Shown here: positions 50,661 through 60,736 of the stretch, one piece after another
How positions within the stretch are numbered: position 1 is the stretch's first letter
How the letters are laid out: every line of letters begins with the position of its first letter
Origin: Gadus chalcogrammus
Taxonomy: Eukaryota > Chordata > Actinopteri > Gadiformes > Gadidae
NCBI RefSeq assembly: GCF_026213295.1
Contig: NC_079419.1
Coordinates: 13,058,789 to 13,122,788 of the forward strand
Direction: 5' to 3'
DNA: 64,000 nt
Program-made: the position numbers and the translations under genes
The notes under the pieces: model-generated
Database searches by the model: none
What the model saw: the letters and a program-made list of their open reading frames with translations, nothing else
What the model was told of the DNA's origin: nothing

Positions 50661-50915
50661 ATGTGCAGCCATCGGGTCTTCCGTTAGCCAATGGGATGAA
50701 TGAATGCTCATAGCTTCATACATTGCCGTGGAGGGATTACATTGCAATGAGGGGAAAACCCCCTGCGTCGAAAAAAGAAGCACATTGTCCTGCGTTAGCC
50801 AATGGGATGAATGCTCATAGCGTCTCTATGTGCAGCCATCGGGTCCCCCGTGAAGGGGTTACATTGTAAGGAGTTGAAAACCCCATGCGTCGAAAAAAGA
50901 AGCGCAAGGGTACCC
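50660..50915. repeat. Two-copy direct repeat of about 115-120 bp
   Basis: GTTAGCCAATGGGATGAATG occurs twice (about 50683 and 50795), as does the string CGTCGAAAAAAGAAGC (about 50766 and 50887). GCAGCCATCGGGTC also occurs twice (about 50667 and 50833). The copies are about 85-90% similar by eye. Confidence 0.8.
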
Positions 50916-51265
50916 TTTTGCGTCCGAAACTGAAGCCAAAGTTACTGACCGTTCGTCAAAAATCAACGCGTTCGGAGTGAGAATGTGTTGTTCAAAGCGG
51001 GATGTTTATTGCGGGGGAGGAGCTGCAGCGGCAGTCGTGATCGTAATTTCCGGTTAGTGCACCACGGAGTACTCGATTTGGAACAGCACTCACATCTGAA
51101 AAATTAACGTACTCGTACTCAGGGATAGTATACTTCCTTTAAGTATACTCATGGAAGTACGGGTATTGGAACACGGCGGTGTAGAACGTCGTCATCTTTG
51201 ACCGGAAGCCGTGAAGCTGTGTAACGGCGAATCACTTGTGCAAGTAGCCTATTACAGAGGCGATC
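50916..51265 (+). promoter_or_regulatory. Candidate promoter of an unrecognised gene
   Basis: Upstream of an exon-like start there are GC-rich sequence, an ETS/GABP-type motif ACCGGAAGC (51200-51208) and a TTTCCGGTTAG motif (about 51047). Both are common in TATA-less vertebrate promoters. An inverted repeat (AGTATACTTCC…AAGTATACT, about 51127-51149) also lies here and may belong to an old transposon. Confidence 0.35.
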
Positions 51266-51361
51266 ATGAAATGGAAGCTGGGTCCGGAAGAGAAGGAGGT
51301 GGAGCTTCTGATGTCAGAGGCCTTGAAACATTCCCCCTCAGTCCACTCCAAAAGTTTGAAG
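51266..51361 (+). CDS. Candidate first coding exon, gene not recognised
   Basis: ATG at 51266 opens 32 codons (MKWKLGPEEKEVELLMSEAL and 12 more residues ending in SLK) and stops exactly at an AAG|gtgagt donor, a near-perfect 5' splice site, in phase 0. An ETS-type promoter motif lies 60 bp upstream. The protein piece is charged, helical and unlike transposon proteins known to me. No second exon is visible to the right before the transposon cluster, so the rest of the gene may lie past 64000 or have been lost. It could be a chance ORF. Confidence 0.4.
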
Positions 51362-51778
51362 GTGAGTTTAAATGAAAGAGGCATAGGCAATCGATATCCC
51401 TCAAGATCAATTATACGAAGATGCTAATGTAGCACTTACTACGAGCTGTAGTTAAGTTAGAGTGAATTAGGACCAGTCTCCAGGTTACGTAGGGAGCAGT
51501 AGAAGTTAACACAGTAATTACAGCAAAATAACACCACAGACCATCAGATAAGTTCTAAATGCCGGCTTGTTTATATAAGTTTGTAGAAAAGTAAACAAAT
51601 AGAAAAGTGGTACCTTAAGACAGTTACATTACATACACATACATTGATTAACAACAGTTAAATGCAATTGGAACACTTGTAAATCTCTTGTCAGAAATAT
51701 CAATTAAATTCCTTTAAAGTTACTATAGGAGCCACATCCAATGGGTGTGCTCCGAGTGGTTTGACTCCCGGGTGACCG

Positions 51779-53076
51779 GGGGCCTGTACTACGAAGCTCG
51801 ATTAGAGGGTTAGCGAGGTATGTTGAGCTGAAAGCCTGGGTTAGCTGTACCACGAAAGTCGATCTCTTTAAGTGTCGCTGTATCACCATGGTGACTTATG
51901 CTCGCAACCAAACCTGGTCGGGAGCAGCTTTTCAGCTTAGTCTAGCCGGAGATCGGCTACTTAAATCGGTGTGCGCAGCTGCCTAGCCCCTCCTCCGACA
52001 ATGGCGTCACCATTTTTGGGTGTTCCCGTGGACCACGGCGCACTTAGCGTACAGGCGTCTCTCCGGAGATAGAGGGTTTTTCGGGACAGAACCGATCCCT
52101 TGGCATTGTCTGACGATATTCTTTATGAGAGATACAGATTCTCATCAGAGGGTATTCGTTATTTGACCGTCCTTGTTGGACCGTAAGTAGGCAATGCTAC
52201 ACAAAGAAGCCGTGCACTTACTGTTGCGCACTGTGTCTGTGTTTCAAGTTCGAAGGTGGCCCCGCACGTTCAACGTACATTAACTTATAGTCAAGTGCCG
52301 TGTTGTCCATTATCCCTTATATAACCGCTAGGTAGGCCTAGGCATTTTTTTATTCTACAAATTCATATTATAGCTGTGAGAATTGTTAAAAAAAACACCT
52401 CCATAGTCCAGAGTCTCCTGCAAGAATCAGGGAAACCTAGACATTCTTTCCAAAAATCATACATTTAGAAGAATACGTGATACTTTGCTTTGATAGTTAT
52501 ATACCTCTGATTGGAGATTGATTGTCGGCGGCTCCTCCAAAATAATGTTACCTTCAACAAAAAATGACACAATTATTTTACCCTCAATCATTTCACATTT
52601 GATTAGCAAGACAATTATTTATGTCCATTGCCAATACATGAATACTCATGGGGGTAAAACGCATGATGATACATGATATTTTTTAGACAATATGCAGAAT
52701 CATTTCACTTACGAATTAACACGGTCGGCTATTTTTTGCCAGCACGCCACCCTAGCCATATTATGGGCAACCGTGTTCCCCTTGGCTGTGATTTGAACTT
52801 TGAATTCCTCGTAGGAGTTCATCATATTTCACTGCTCGCCTTGGGTGAAATACTCATATATATCATTTTGCGTAAGGGTGAGTCAAATGACGCGATAAAC
52901 GGCCCTTTTATGTGATTGGCATTGAACCTAAAGCGGAAAACCTGGTTCAACTAATTGAATCAAAAGTGAGCTTCGTGGTACCATTTAACTCTGATTGCGA
53001 GTTGCAGCTCTGTCGAGCCAGGTTTTCCCAAGAAAGCCTGGGTATGTTCAGCAAGGTTCGTGGTATACCCCCCGGT
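51779..53076 (+). mobile_element. PIF-Harbinger-type DNA transposon, internally deleted
   Basis: The left end, GGGGGCCTGTACTACGAAGC, and the inverted right end, GGGGGGTATACCACGAACC, form imperfect terminal inverted repeats of about 20 bp. Inside, an ATG at 52001 starts a HARBI1-like first exon containing RVFRDRTDPLALSDDILYER and ending at a GT donor after 52182. A TAG interrupts it at 52070-52072. The catalytic DDE part expected downstream is not recognisable. The target duplication is not clear, so the ends are uncertain by several bases. Confidence 0.65.
52001..52182 (+). pseudogene. HARBI1-like transposase first exon, broken
   Basis: Starts MASPFLGVPVDHG, has an in-frame TAG at codon 24, then the conserved ERYRFSSEGI stretch of PIF-Harbinger transposases, then CC|gtaagt. 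Without the later catalytic exon it cannot act as a transposase. Confidence 0.7.
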
Positions 53077-53090
53077 TGACGCCCTGTGTT

Positions 53091-53412
53091 GATGTTTCCA
53101 GTACTATGCAGCTGCGTGAAGCAATGATTGATCTGTGCGATCGTCTCCGGTTTACAACCCGTTTATTTTCTCACCATGACACCAATTGCATGGGAATACG
53201 GAATACATTCATATAGATCCTCAGTGACATAACAACAACTGGTGGTACTTGGTATTTCTAGCGGTCAAAAACCGTATGCCCTTCCGGGGTCAAACAACAG
53301 AGGTAGCCCAAATGACGTCCCCTTTATACCTGTAGCCGCAATACGGCAGCACCACTCAGTGGTCAACACAGACATTACAACATAAATGGAAAACAGGAAA
53401 ATGGCTCTTACA
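53091..53412 (-). mobile_element. Putative 3' LTR of the BEL/Pao element
   Basis: On the minus strand, a purine-rich tract (TTAGGGGCCGGAG) directly precedes TGTAAGAGCCATTTTC, the expected start of an LTR. A TATAAAGGGG box follows within it. The right edge at 53412 is well placed. The left edge is uncertain; 53091 is only the first TG that would give a TG…CA LTR, and the Harbinger-type element ends just beyond it. Confidence 0.45.
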
Positions 53413-55577
53413 CTCCGGCCCCTAAATGTAAGTGACAGATGGAGTTAACAATTAAACCAAAACAAACAAAGAGCCATTAATACCCATCATGCATTACTGC
53501 ATTATCTTAGATACTGCAGATATCTTGAGCTGCGTTTAAAAGACACAATTTGGTCACTGGTCTTACCACAGTGTTAAACTTAGTTTTAAGACGAACGGAC
53601 CGTACAAACTCGTTTTTGTCGGGAAAGGTCTCGACTACTCGTCCGAGCAGCCAAGAGCCACGAGGGGCAGCCGAATCCATTAATATGACAATGTCTCCTG
53701 GCACAACATTTCTTTTTTCTCTGTTCCATTTGTGCCGTTCTTGCAGCAGAGGGAGGTGCTCTTGAACCCACGTGTCCAGAACAGATCTGATATATACTGA
53801 ACCTGTCTCCACCTTCTCTTTGCATACAGGTCTTGTTTCACAAACAGCCCAAGTGGTAATGCAGGTTTTCCTTTCAGGAGGAGGATATGGTTTGGTGTGA
53901 GAGGTTCAAGATCATTGGGATCCTCGGACAGCTGGGGGATGGGCCGGTCATTTACTTTGGCCTGGCCTTCACAGAGAACCGTGTGGAGGCCGCCGTCGTC
54001 CAATTGCTGCTGGTGCAATACAGATTTGAGAACACGCCTTATTGTACGAATCATGCGCTCCCAAATTCCGCCAAAATTAGATGCCCCTGGAGGATTGAAT
54101 TTCCAGTCCACTCCTGATGGAATGAGAGATCTTTGAATCTGGTCATGATTAATTGCAGCGTGAGCCTCCTTCAGTTCTCTATTTGCTCTAACGAAATTGG
54201 TACCATTGTCGGATAGCATATGAGAAACTTGGCCTCTTCTACTTATGAAGCGCCGCAAAGCATTAATGCACGCATCAGTATCCAGCGAGTTTGCAACCTC
54301 CAGGTGCACAGCTCTACTTGCCAAACAGGTAAAAATCACCCCGTAGCGTTTACAGAGGCTTTTTCCTCTCTTCACCTTGATAGGTCCAAAAAAAGTCTAC
54401 ACCAACACTTTAGGAGTAGGTCAGGCAAAGTCCTTTCTAAAGGCAGGTCTGCCATTTTTTGTTCACCTGCTCTTGCAGCGTGGAGTCTGCACGTCCAACA
54501 ATCATTTATGACCTTTCTTATTGCTGAAGCAGCCTTTGTGATCCAGTATTTCCTCCTGAGTTTGGATAGTGTGTGGTTTCTACCACTATGACCCAGTTGC
54601 TGGTGGATATACCTGAGAATAAGAGTCGAAATATGCTGGTCTTTAGTGAGGATGAGTGGATGCTTGACTATTCAATTTCCGCCTTAAACCGCTGCTGCTG
54701 AGCGAAGCGAACAATCACAATCTCTGCCTCCACAAGATCCTCCGACGTTTTGCTCTGGTCCCAAACTGCACCTCTTGCCTTCCTCATCTCCAACTGTACA
54801 TGAGCAGGTTGGTTGTTTGCATCAGAGGCCTGCAGCTCCTTTCTCCTTCGGCTTAATTTCAAGAGGGTATTTTGCACCTTCCGGAACCAGGCAACTGCAA
54901 CCTTGAGCTTTCTACAGTCTGAGAAGTATGTAATTAGTTGGTCAGTCGCATTCGTTGATTCCTTGGTGATAACAGCATTCACGTGAAGTCTTTCTTAACT
55001 TCAGGGTCGTCCAGTGGGATGCTGATTTCTATGATATTTTCTGGCCAATACCTTTCTGGCTTCCAAAGAAAGTTGGGCCCTTCAATCCACCTGCTGCGAG
55101 TCAGTAGATCTTCGACTTTCATACCTCTGGATGCGTCGTCAGCTGGGTTGTCTTTTGTGTTCACATACTTCCACTGTGACACCTTTGTAGCGTCTCTAAT
55201 AGTTGTCACCGTGTTTGCTACAAAGGTATGAAAGCGCCGGTCCTCATTCCTTATGTACTTCAGTACTGAAGTACTATCCGTCCAGAAGCACGAGTCTTCC
55301 AGCTGCAGCTGCAGCTCCGCTCTCAAAAATCTATCCACATGAGCAGCAAGAACTGCGGCAGTAAGCTCCAAACGTGGAATGGTGATCGGCTTTATTGGTG
55401 TTACCCGTGCTTTGCCAAGCAGTAATGCCACGTGATCCTCGTTCCTTTATTCTCCAACCTTACGTAGCTAACGATGCCGTATCCTCCTTCACTTAAATCG
55501 GAGTAGTGATGCAGCTGGGCAAGTGTAGGCTGTCCAAACTCTGTTGGCTTCTGATATTAAATTCTGACAACCTGCTA
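53413..55577 (-). mobile_element. BEL/Pao LTR retrotransposon, 3' half of pol
   Basis: Minus-strand pieces in order: end of the reverse transcriptase/RNase H linker (SDLSEGGYGIVSYVRL, near 55470); RNase H-like domain (ITIPRLELTAAV, FWTDSTSVLKYI, 54979-55431); linker (54668-54982); integrase zinc-binding (DCWTCRLHAARAGEQKMADL, near 54480) and core (HMLSDNGTNF); and a C-terminal domain of the DUF5641 type (APRGSWLLGRVVETFPDK). The Pao-type Arg-Leu-Glu-Leu motif and the DUF5641 end are specific to BEL/Pao. Several frameshifts are present. The element is cut at 55577 by the chromovirus LTR, and its 5' half should lie beyond 64000. Confidence 0.88.
53507..55431 (-). pseudogene. BEL/Pao polyprotein remnant (RNase H, integrase, DUF5641)
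   Basis: Three larger open pieces: 54979-55431 (RNase H), 54668-54982 (linker) and 53680-54375 (integrase core), with the DUF5641 tail in 53507-53812. At least three frame changes separate them. One is a single extra T in a run of seven near 54393, just before the integrase core. Confidence 0.88.
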
Positions 55578-56034
55578 TGTCACAACTTCAGCAAGGCTGT
55601 AGTTTTTCATTTGTCTGTTCCCTGTTTTGCCACACTAACACATGTCATTTCAGACTCTGCCACTCCCCCCTGCTCTGCATTACCTGCTGTTCCCATTCAC
55701 CTGCCTGCCACCCTGATCTCTCCTAATTAACCAACCACCGTCACCTGTGCTCCCCCTATATCACTCCTCTCCTCCCAAACATTCCCTGCCAGATTGTCTA
55801 GTGTGTAAACCTAGCTCTCCCGCGTCTTCTGATCCTGATCCTGAACCTGCCTGCCTGTGTATCGACCTGCCCTTTTGGACTTTGGACCTTCCTTTTGCCT
55901 GCTCCTACCGGATTGACCTGCCTGCTTGGACCTTCCCTGTTGCCTGCCCGTAGGAATAAATACTATTTCTTCACCTGAACGGTTTCCCGTGTCGTGCTAT
56001 TGGGTTTTCGTCTGCCATTTGGTGAAACCTGACA
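55578..56034 (+). repeat. 5' LTR of the chromovirus
   Basis: 457 bp from TGTCACAACTTC to CCTGACA. Its first part is repeated at 63817-64000 with one substitution and one 2-bp deletion in about 184 bp. An AATAAA signal lies near 55955. Confidence 0.92.
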
Positions 56035-56051
56035 GTACAATCTGGCCAAAA

Positions 56052-56955
56052 ATGAACCCAGCCGACATGGAGAAGGTGAATCAGGAAATAGCAGCTCAAG
56101 CTGCTGCTCTACACCAGCATGAGAGGCATTCACCGCTATGGAGGTGGCTTTCCGGGAGGCTTCTGCACGCCACAACCAACATTTGGAAACTCTGAGCGGT
56201 CAGCTCCAGCAGCTCATGCAGGCCAGTCGACCGCCAGCGGTTTCGCCTCCCATTGCCCCGGGTCCGGAACCCCGCCTAAATGCTCTGGAGCGCTTTTCTG
56301 GAGCTCCAGGTACCTGCCGCTCTTTCTTGACTTTGTGCAGGTTGACTTTTGAACTTCAGCCTCTCACATATCCCACTGAGAGGTCAAGAGTGGCTTTCAT
56401 GATCACCCAGCATACGGGACCGGCTCTGGACTGGGCACCGGCGAGTGGGAGAAGCAGTCGGTTTTCTGTTCTTCTGTGACGGCCTTCTCTGAGGGTATTC
56501 GGAAGGTGTTCGACCATGCTACCCCTGGCCGAGAGGCTGCTCGTGGACTGTTAAACCTGGTTCAGGGGAGCCGGAGAGTGACTGATTATTCCATTGAGTT
56601 CCGGACACTTGCTGCAGAGAGTGACTCTCTGACTGACGCTTTTTACAACGGCCTTTCTGATGATATCAAGGATGAACTGGCGGCTCGGGACCCTCCGACA
56701 GATTTAGATGCGCTCGTTGCCACGGCCATCCGCATCGATGGACGTCTCCAGGAAAGGGGATGAGAGAGAGCGCTGACCAGTACTCCCCGGAGCTTTCCAC
56801 GTCCTCCAGCGTCACCTCCCGTCGGTGCCCCTAGAGACCCGGTTGAGCCCATGCAACTTGGCCGGACCAGGCTGTCAGCTGCTGAACGACAGCGGCGCCA
56901 AAGGGAGAACTGCTGCATGTACTGCGGGCAGGGAGGTCATTACGTGTCTTCCTGT
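56052..56955 (+). pseudogene. Chromovirus Gag remnant with CCHC knuckle
   Basis: ATG at 56052 (MNPADMEKVNQE) begins 18 bp after the LTR. The frame shifts near 56130 and again near 56450. The capsid-like part includes LNALERFSGAPG and FDHATPGREAARGLL. It ends in one zinc knuckle, [14 protein letters not shown] (56914-56955). Confidence 0.85.
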
Positions 56956-56996
56956 CCAGTAAAAGACAGGGCTCACCAGGAATCCAGAGGGCGCTG

Positions 56997-57217
56997 GTGA
57001 GCCGTATTCTGAACTCTGAAACGCTCTCTCGTGCACTACTTCACGCCCAGCTCAACTGTAATGGACAATCACACACAGTCTCTGTCCTCATTGACTCCGG
57101 GGCCGACACCAACCTTTTGGATCATGGTCTTGCCATGCAGCTGGGTATTAACCAGGAACCATTGGTCAAGCCTATCGAAGCTACTGCTCTGGATGGGCGC
57201 CTCCTCTGCACAGTTAC
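56997..57217 (+). pseudogene. Chromovirus protease, N-terminal part
   Basis: Retropepsin-type aspartic protease start with active site LIDSGADTNLL (Asp-Ser-Gly at 57093-57101). The inner element's insertion cuts it at 57217. Its continuation starts at 60737. Confidence 0.85.
57213..57217. repeat. Target-site duplication, left copy (GTTAC)
   Basis: GTTAC immediately left of the inner 5' LTR. The identical GTTAC at 60732-60736 follows the inner 3' LTR. Five base pairs is the usual duplication size for Ty3/gypsy integrases. Confidence 0.9.
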
Positions 57218-57844
57218 TGTTACGGCCGTGAGCCGACCGCATTGTCTCCCCTCCCTCTGCATGCGCTACCCCTCCTGTTTTTCCCCAAAGCAGCTCAAGT
57301 GGGCGGGTCCTTCCGTCCCCGGAACCAACCAGAGAGCGACGGCGCCGTGGAGGCGTATAAAAGCCTGATGCGCCTTGCAAGCGAGGCAGACACCTGTAGG
57401 GAATCTAGGCGCGTAGTCGCATTCGTTTGAGAGCTAGAGGTTACGTTTGTGTGTTCCCAGATTTGGGCCAGGGTAAGAAGAATCCCTCTGTACTGATGTT
57501 GTTCATTTGCACTCATTTAGGTTTGTCACTGTTTAGCCACACTAGGTTTAGGGGGTGCTGACCATTTGTATTTCCGTTTTCGTTATGCTAGTGTAGCCAG
57601 TTAGGGTTTGTTTTAGGACCATTCGTATTTTAGTTATTAGACAGGTAGCTCCATTTTATTTTAAGGAGTTCTCTTTTGGTTATATTTGTTTCTTTGCTTT
57701 GACAGCACCTAGCGGCCCATTTCTGACGATTGTTGCACTCTATTCCTTTGTTGGGTTATAATAAATACTATACTTACAACCCAATCCACCGGGTTGTGTG
57801 TGTTACTTCCTTTTTTCCCCCCTGAACGAGTAGGGGTCGTAACA
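57218..57844 (+). repeat. 5' LTR of the inner element
   Basis: 627 bp from TGTTACGGCC to GGTCGTAACA. It contains a TATA box (TATAAAA, 57356-57362) and a polyadenylation signal AATAAA (57760-57765). Confidence 0.95.
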
Positions 57845-57848
57845 TATG

Positions 57849-57866
57849 TGGGGGCTCGTCCGGGAT
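57849..57866 (+). promoter_or_regulatory. Primer-binding site, tRNA-Pro type
   Basis: TGGGGGCTCGTCCGGGAT, 18 bases, begins four bases after the LTR. It is complementary to the 3' end of tRNA-Pro, the primer site well known from gammaretroviruses. Confidence 0.88.
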
Positions 57867-57941
57867 CTTTTACCCGTTAAAGGGTTCCCGGGATTGTGTA
57901 TTTGTTGTATCTCCCTTGGCGTAGTGGGTACGGTTATTTGA

Positions 57942-59330
57942 TTGTTGGTTGCGTGTATGGCGACGGGGTTTGATTTGCGTGGGTTTTTGGCCGACCCGTC
58001 TTATGAAAGCTTCAGTAGCTGTAGGAAGGATGATCTCGTCCAAATCGCAGCCCATTTCAACTTGGGGCATTCCCGGCAGATCCTTAAGAGGGATCTTCAA
58101 GGGTTGGTACTTGCCGAGTTGCTGGAACGGGAGCTTGTCATGCTGCCGGAGCCGGCAGGGCCGACTGAGCGGGCGGGCGCCCGTGGAGAAAAGGACAGCC
58201 GCGAAAGCGTCAAGAGGTACTGGCAGGGAAGCCACCAAAAACTCCCGTCACGATGCCCAGGTACGATCCTCTCTCATCAGCGAGCACAGGCTCTATACAC
58301 GAGGCCAGACTGAAGGTCCGCCTCGCCCGCCTCCGGTTTGAGGCCGAGGAAAGAGCTCAGAACCGAGAGGTTCAGCTCAAGCTGGAAATTAAGCGGCTGG
58401 AGATAGAGGCAGAGACAGCTGTGCGTATCCGCGAGCTGGAACTGGCGTCTCAGACGAAAGGGGCGTGGTGGTCGATGCAGATCCTTCCGCCTCCTTACCA
58501 ACGGGGTCTGCTCCTACATTTGACATTAATAAAAATATTGCAATTGTTCCAGTATTTAGAGAGATGGAGGTCGACTCGTATTTTTCGGCGTTTGAACGCA
58601 TCGCCTCGGCTCTGCGATGGCCCAGCGAGGTTTGGGCGTTGATGTTGCAGTGCAAAATACAGGGCAAAGCTCAGGATGCTGTTGCTGCGCTCCCGGCAGA
58701 GGAAAGCCTAAGTTATGAGCACGTAAAATCAGCCATACTCCGTGCGTACGAACTAGTACCCGAAGCATATCGGCAAAAGTTTCGTACCTGTAGAAAACCG
58801 TCGGATCGGACGTACGTTGAGTTCGCCAGGGAGAAGGGAACTTTGTTTGATAAGTGGTGTTCGTCGTGTAAGGTGGCCGACTACAAATCTCTACGAGAGA
58901 TGGTGTTAGTGGAGGAGTTTAAGAGGTGTCTGCCTAATCGTATTGTGGTCTATTTAAATGAACAGAAGGTTTCATCTCTCTCCTGTGCAGCCGTGCTGGC
59001 TGACGAGTACGTGCTCACGCACAAAGCTGCATTTGGCCCTCAAACTGGCAGCGTTTCTGATGGGAGGAGGAGTTCTGTCTCAGGACAGACAAGTAATAAC
59101 GTCCAGAGGGATGACAGAGAATGTTTTTATTGTCACCAAACTGGACATCTTATAGCTAACTGCGTAACTCTTAAAAACAAGGAAAATGTGGGAAACGCAC
59201 AGTTTGCTCCTCCTAAAGGGATAGGGATAATAATGAAGGCAGAACCAAATTCCCCTCAAATGTTCAGTAACAGCGACACCCTCGACGGGTGTTTTAAACC
59301 ATTCATTTTTGATGGTTTGGTGTCCCTGGC
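57942..59330 (+). pseudogene. Inner element Gag with SCAN-like capsid and CCHC knuckle
   Basis: Three pieces in three frames. The first is an N-terminal part (57942-58313; MATGFDLRGFLADPSYESF). The second is a Glu/Arg-rich helical part (58253-58460; RLRFEAEERAQNREVQLKLE). The third is a capsid part (58465-59580) whose middle (YVEFAREKGTLFDKWC…LREMVLVEEFKRCLP) resembles the SCAN domain. A zinc knuckle, CFYCHQTGHLIANC, lies at 59122-59163. SCAN domains are known to derive from Gmr1-like Gag capsids. Frameshifts near 58240 and 58465 break it. Confidence 0.85.
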
Positions 59331-59339
59331 TTCTGACCC

Positions 59340-59966
59340 TGCTGACAAGCGTCCGGTGCGAATCCTGCGAGACACAGCTTGTTCGCAGTCTGTAGTCCTC
59401 TCATCCACCCTGCCGTTTTCTGACCAGTCGGCATGTGGTTATGGTTCTGTGTTGCGGGGGTGGAAATGGGGTATATGCTCCGACCCATCCACCGTGTTTT
59501 TGTCCAATCGGAGCTTATCACCGGCTATTTCCCCGTGTCTGTCTGTCCGGAGTTGCCTATTGAGGGTATTAGTTTCCTGATGGGTAACGACATAGCTGGA
59601 GGAAAGGTGACTCCTTCGCTGGGGGTGGTAAACGCGCCTCAGCGCTTCGAGTCTGGAAAGGTAAGGCACGGGAAAATAGGTCGGTATTCATCATGTGTGG
59701 TTGCTCGTGCACAAGCCCGGAAGAAAACACAAAAGAGAGAGATGCTTGAAAATGATATATCTTTATGTGACACTGTGCTCATGTCAAGCTTTACAGATCG
59801 TAATGAAAAAGGTGCTGTGGCTGACACCCGTAATGACAGTGCTGCGGGGCCTGGGGGTCCTGACGCACCGGTCGGTGACCGTCCGTCTCTCCCAATGGGT
59901 CGAGCTCGCCTAAGTGAGGCGCAAAAGGCTGACCGGTCATTGAAAAGGTTTTTTCAAAGGGAGTGA
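59340..59966 (+). pseudogene. Inner element protease, altered active site
   Basis: A retropepsin-like region follows the knuckle, but the active site reads RDTAC (Asp-Thr-Ala, 59371-59379) where Asp-Thr/Ser-Gly is expected. A frameshift near 59440 separates it from the flap and C-terminal part (ISFLMGNDIAGG). The frame ends LSEAQKADRSLKRFFQRE-stop at 59966. Confidence 0.75.
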
Positions 59967-60093
59967 GTAAAAGCAACGCAACTGACGGGCAGAGAGCCTA
60001 TTACGTGGAGAGGATCTCCTGATGCGCAACTGGTCCCCCTCTGTAGCCGCTGATGCTAGAAAATGTATTTGGATAGGCGGTGACCGCCATTTT

Positions 60094-60104
60094 AAGGGAG
60101 GGAA
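60094..60104 (+). promoter_or_regulatory. Polypurine tract of the inner element
   Basis: AAGGGAGGGAA lies directly before the 3' LTR TG, the expected primer site for plus-strand DNA synthesis. Confidence 0.85.
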
Positions 60105-60731
60105 TGTTACGGCCGTGAGCCGACCGCATTGTCTCCCCTCCCTCTGCATGCACTACCCCTCCTGTTTTTCCCCAAAGCAGCTCAAGTGGGCGGGTCCTTC
60201 CGTCCCCGGAACCAACCAGAGAGCGACGGCGCCGTGGAGGCGTATAAAAGCCTGATGCGCCTTGCAAGCGAGGCAGACACCTGTAGGGAATCTAGGCGCG
60301 TAGTCGCATTCATTTGAGAGCTAGAGGTTACGTTTGTGTGTTCCCAGATTTGGGCCAGGGTAAGAAGAATCCCTCTGTACTGATGTTGTTCATTTGCACT
60401 CATTTAGGTTCGTCACTGTTTAGCCACACTAGGTTTAGGGGGTGCTGATCATTTGTATTTCCGTTTTCGTTATGCTAGTGTAGCCAGTTAGGGTTTGTTT
60501 TAGGACCATTCATATTTTAGTTATTAGACAGGTAGCTCCATTTTATTTTAAGGAGTTCTCTTTTTGTTATATTTGTTTCTTTGCTTTGACAGCACCTAGC
60601 GGCCCATTTCTGACGATTGTTGCACTCTATTCCTTTGTTGGGTTATAATAAATACTATACTTACAACCCAATCCACCGGGTTGTGTGTGTTACTTCCTTT
60701 TTTCCCCCCTGAACGAGTAGGGGTCGTAACA
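60105..60731 (+). repeat. 3' LTR of the inner element
   Basis: 627 bp, the same length as the 5' copy and about 99% identical by eye. It is followed by the target duplication GTTAC (60732-60736). Confidence 0.95.
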
Positions 60732-60736
60732 GTTAC

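Larger units (their letters stand above)
57218..60731 (+). mobile_element. Inner LTR retrotransposon, Gmr1-like, lacking RT and integrase
   Basis: 3514-bp element with two 627-bp LTRs, a tRNA-Pro-type primer-binding site, a gag with a SCAN-like capsid, a protease, a polypurine tract and a clean 5-bp target duplication. No reverse transcriptase, RNase H or integrase is present. Coding sequence ends near LSEAQKADRSLKRFF, the segment that normally precedes integrase, and resumes only with the polypurine tract. The LTRs differ by about six substitutions (about 1%), so insertion was recent relative to its host element. It must have relied on enzymes supplied in trans. Confidence 0.9.

Noticed and set aside
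53586..53825. 79-codon minus-strand frame overlapping the BEL/Pao integrase end
   Set aside because: Shadow frame; the same bases encode the recognisable DUF5641-type tail in another frame.
57849..57866. Possible tRNA-Pro gene fragment
   Set aside because: Only the 18-base complement of the tRNA 3' end is present, directly inside an LTR, so it is a primer-binding site and not a tRNA gene.
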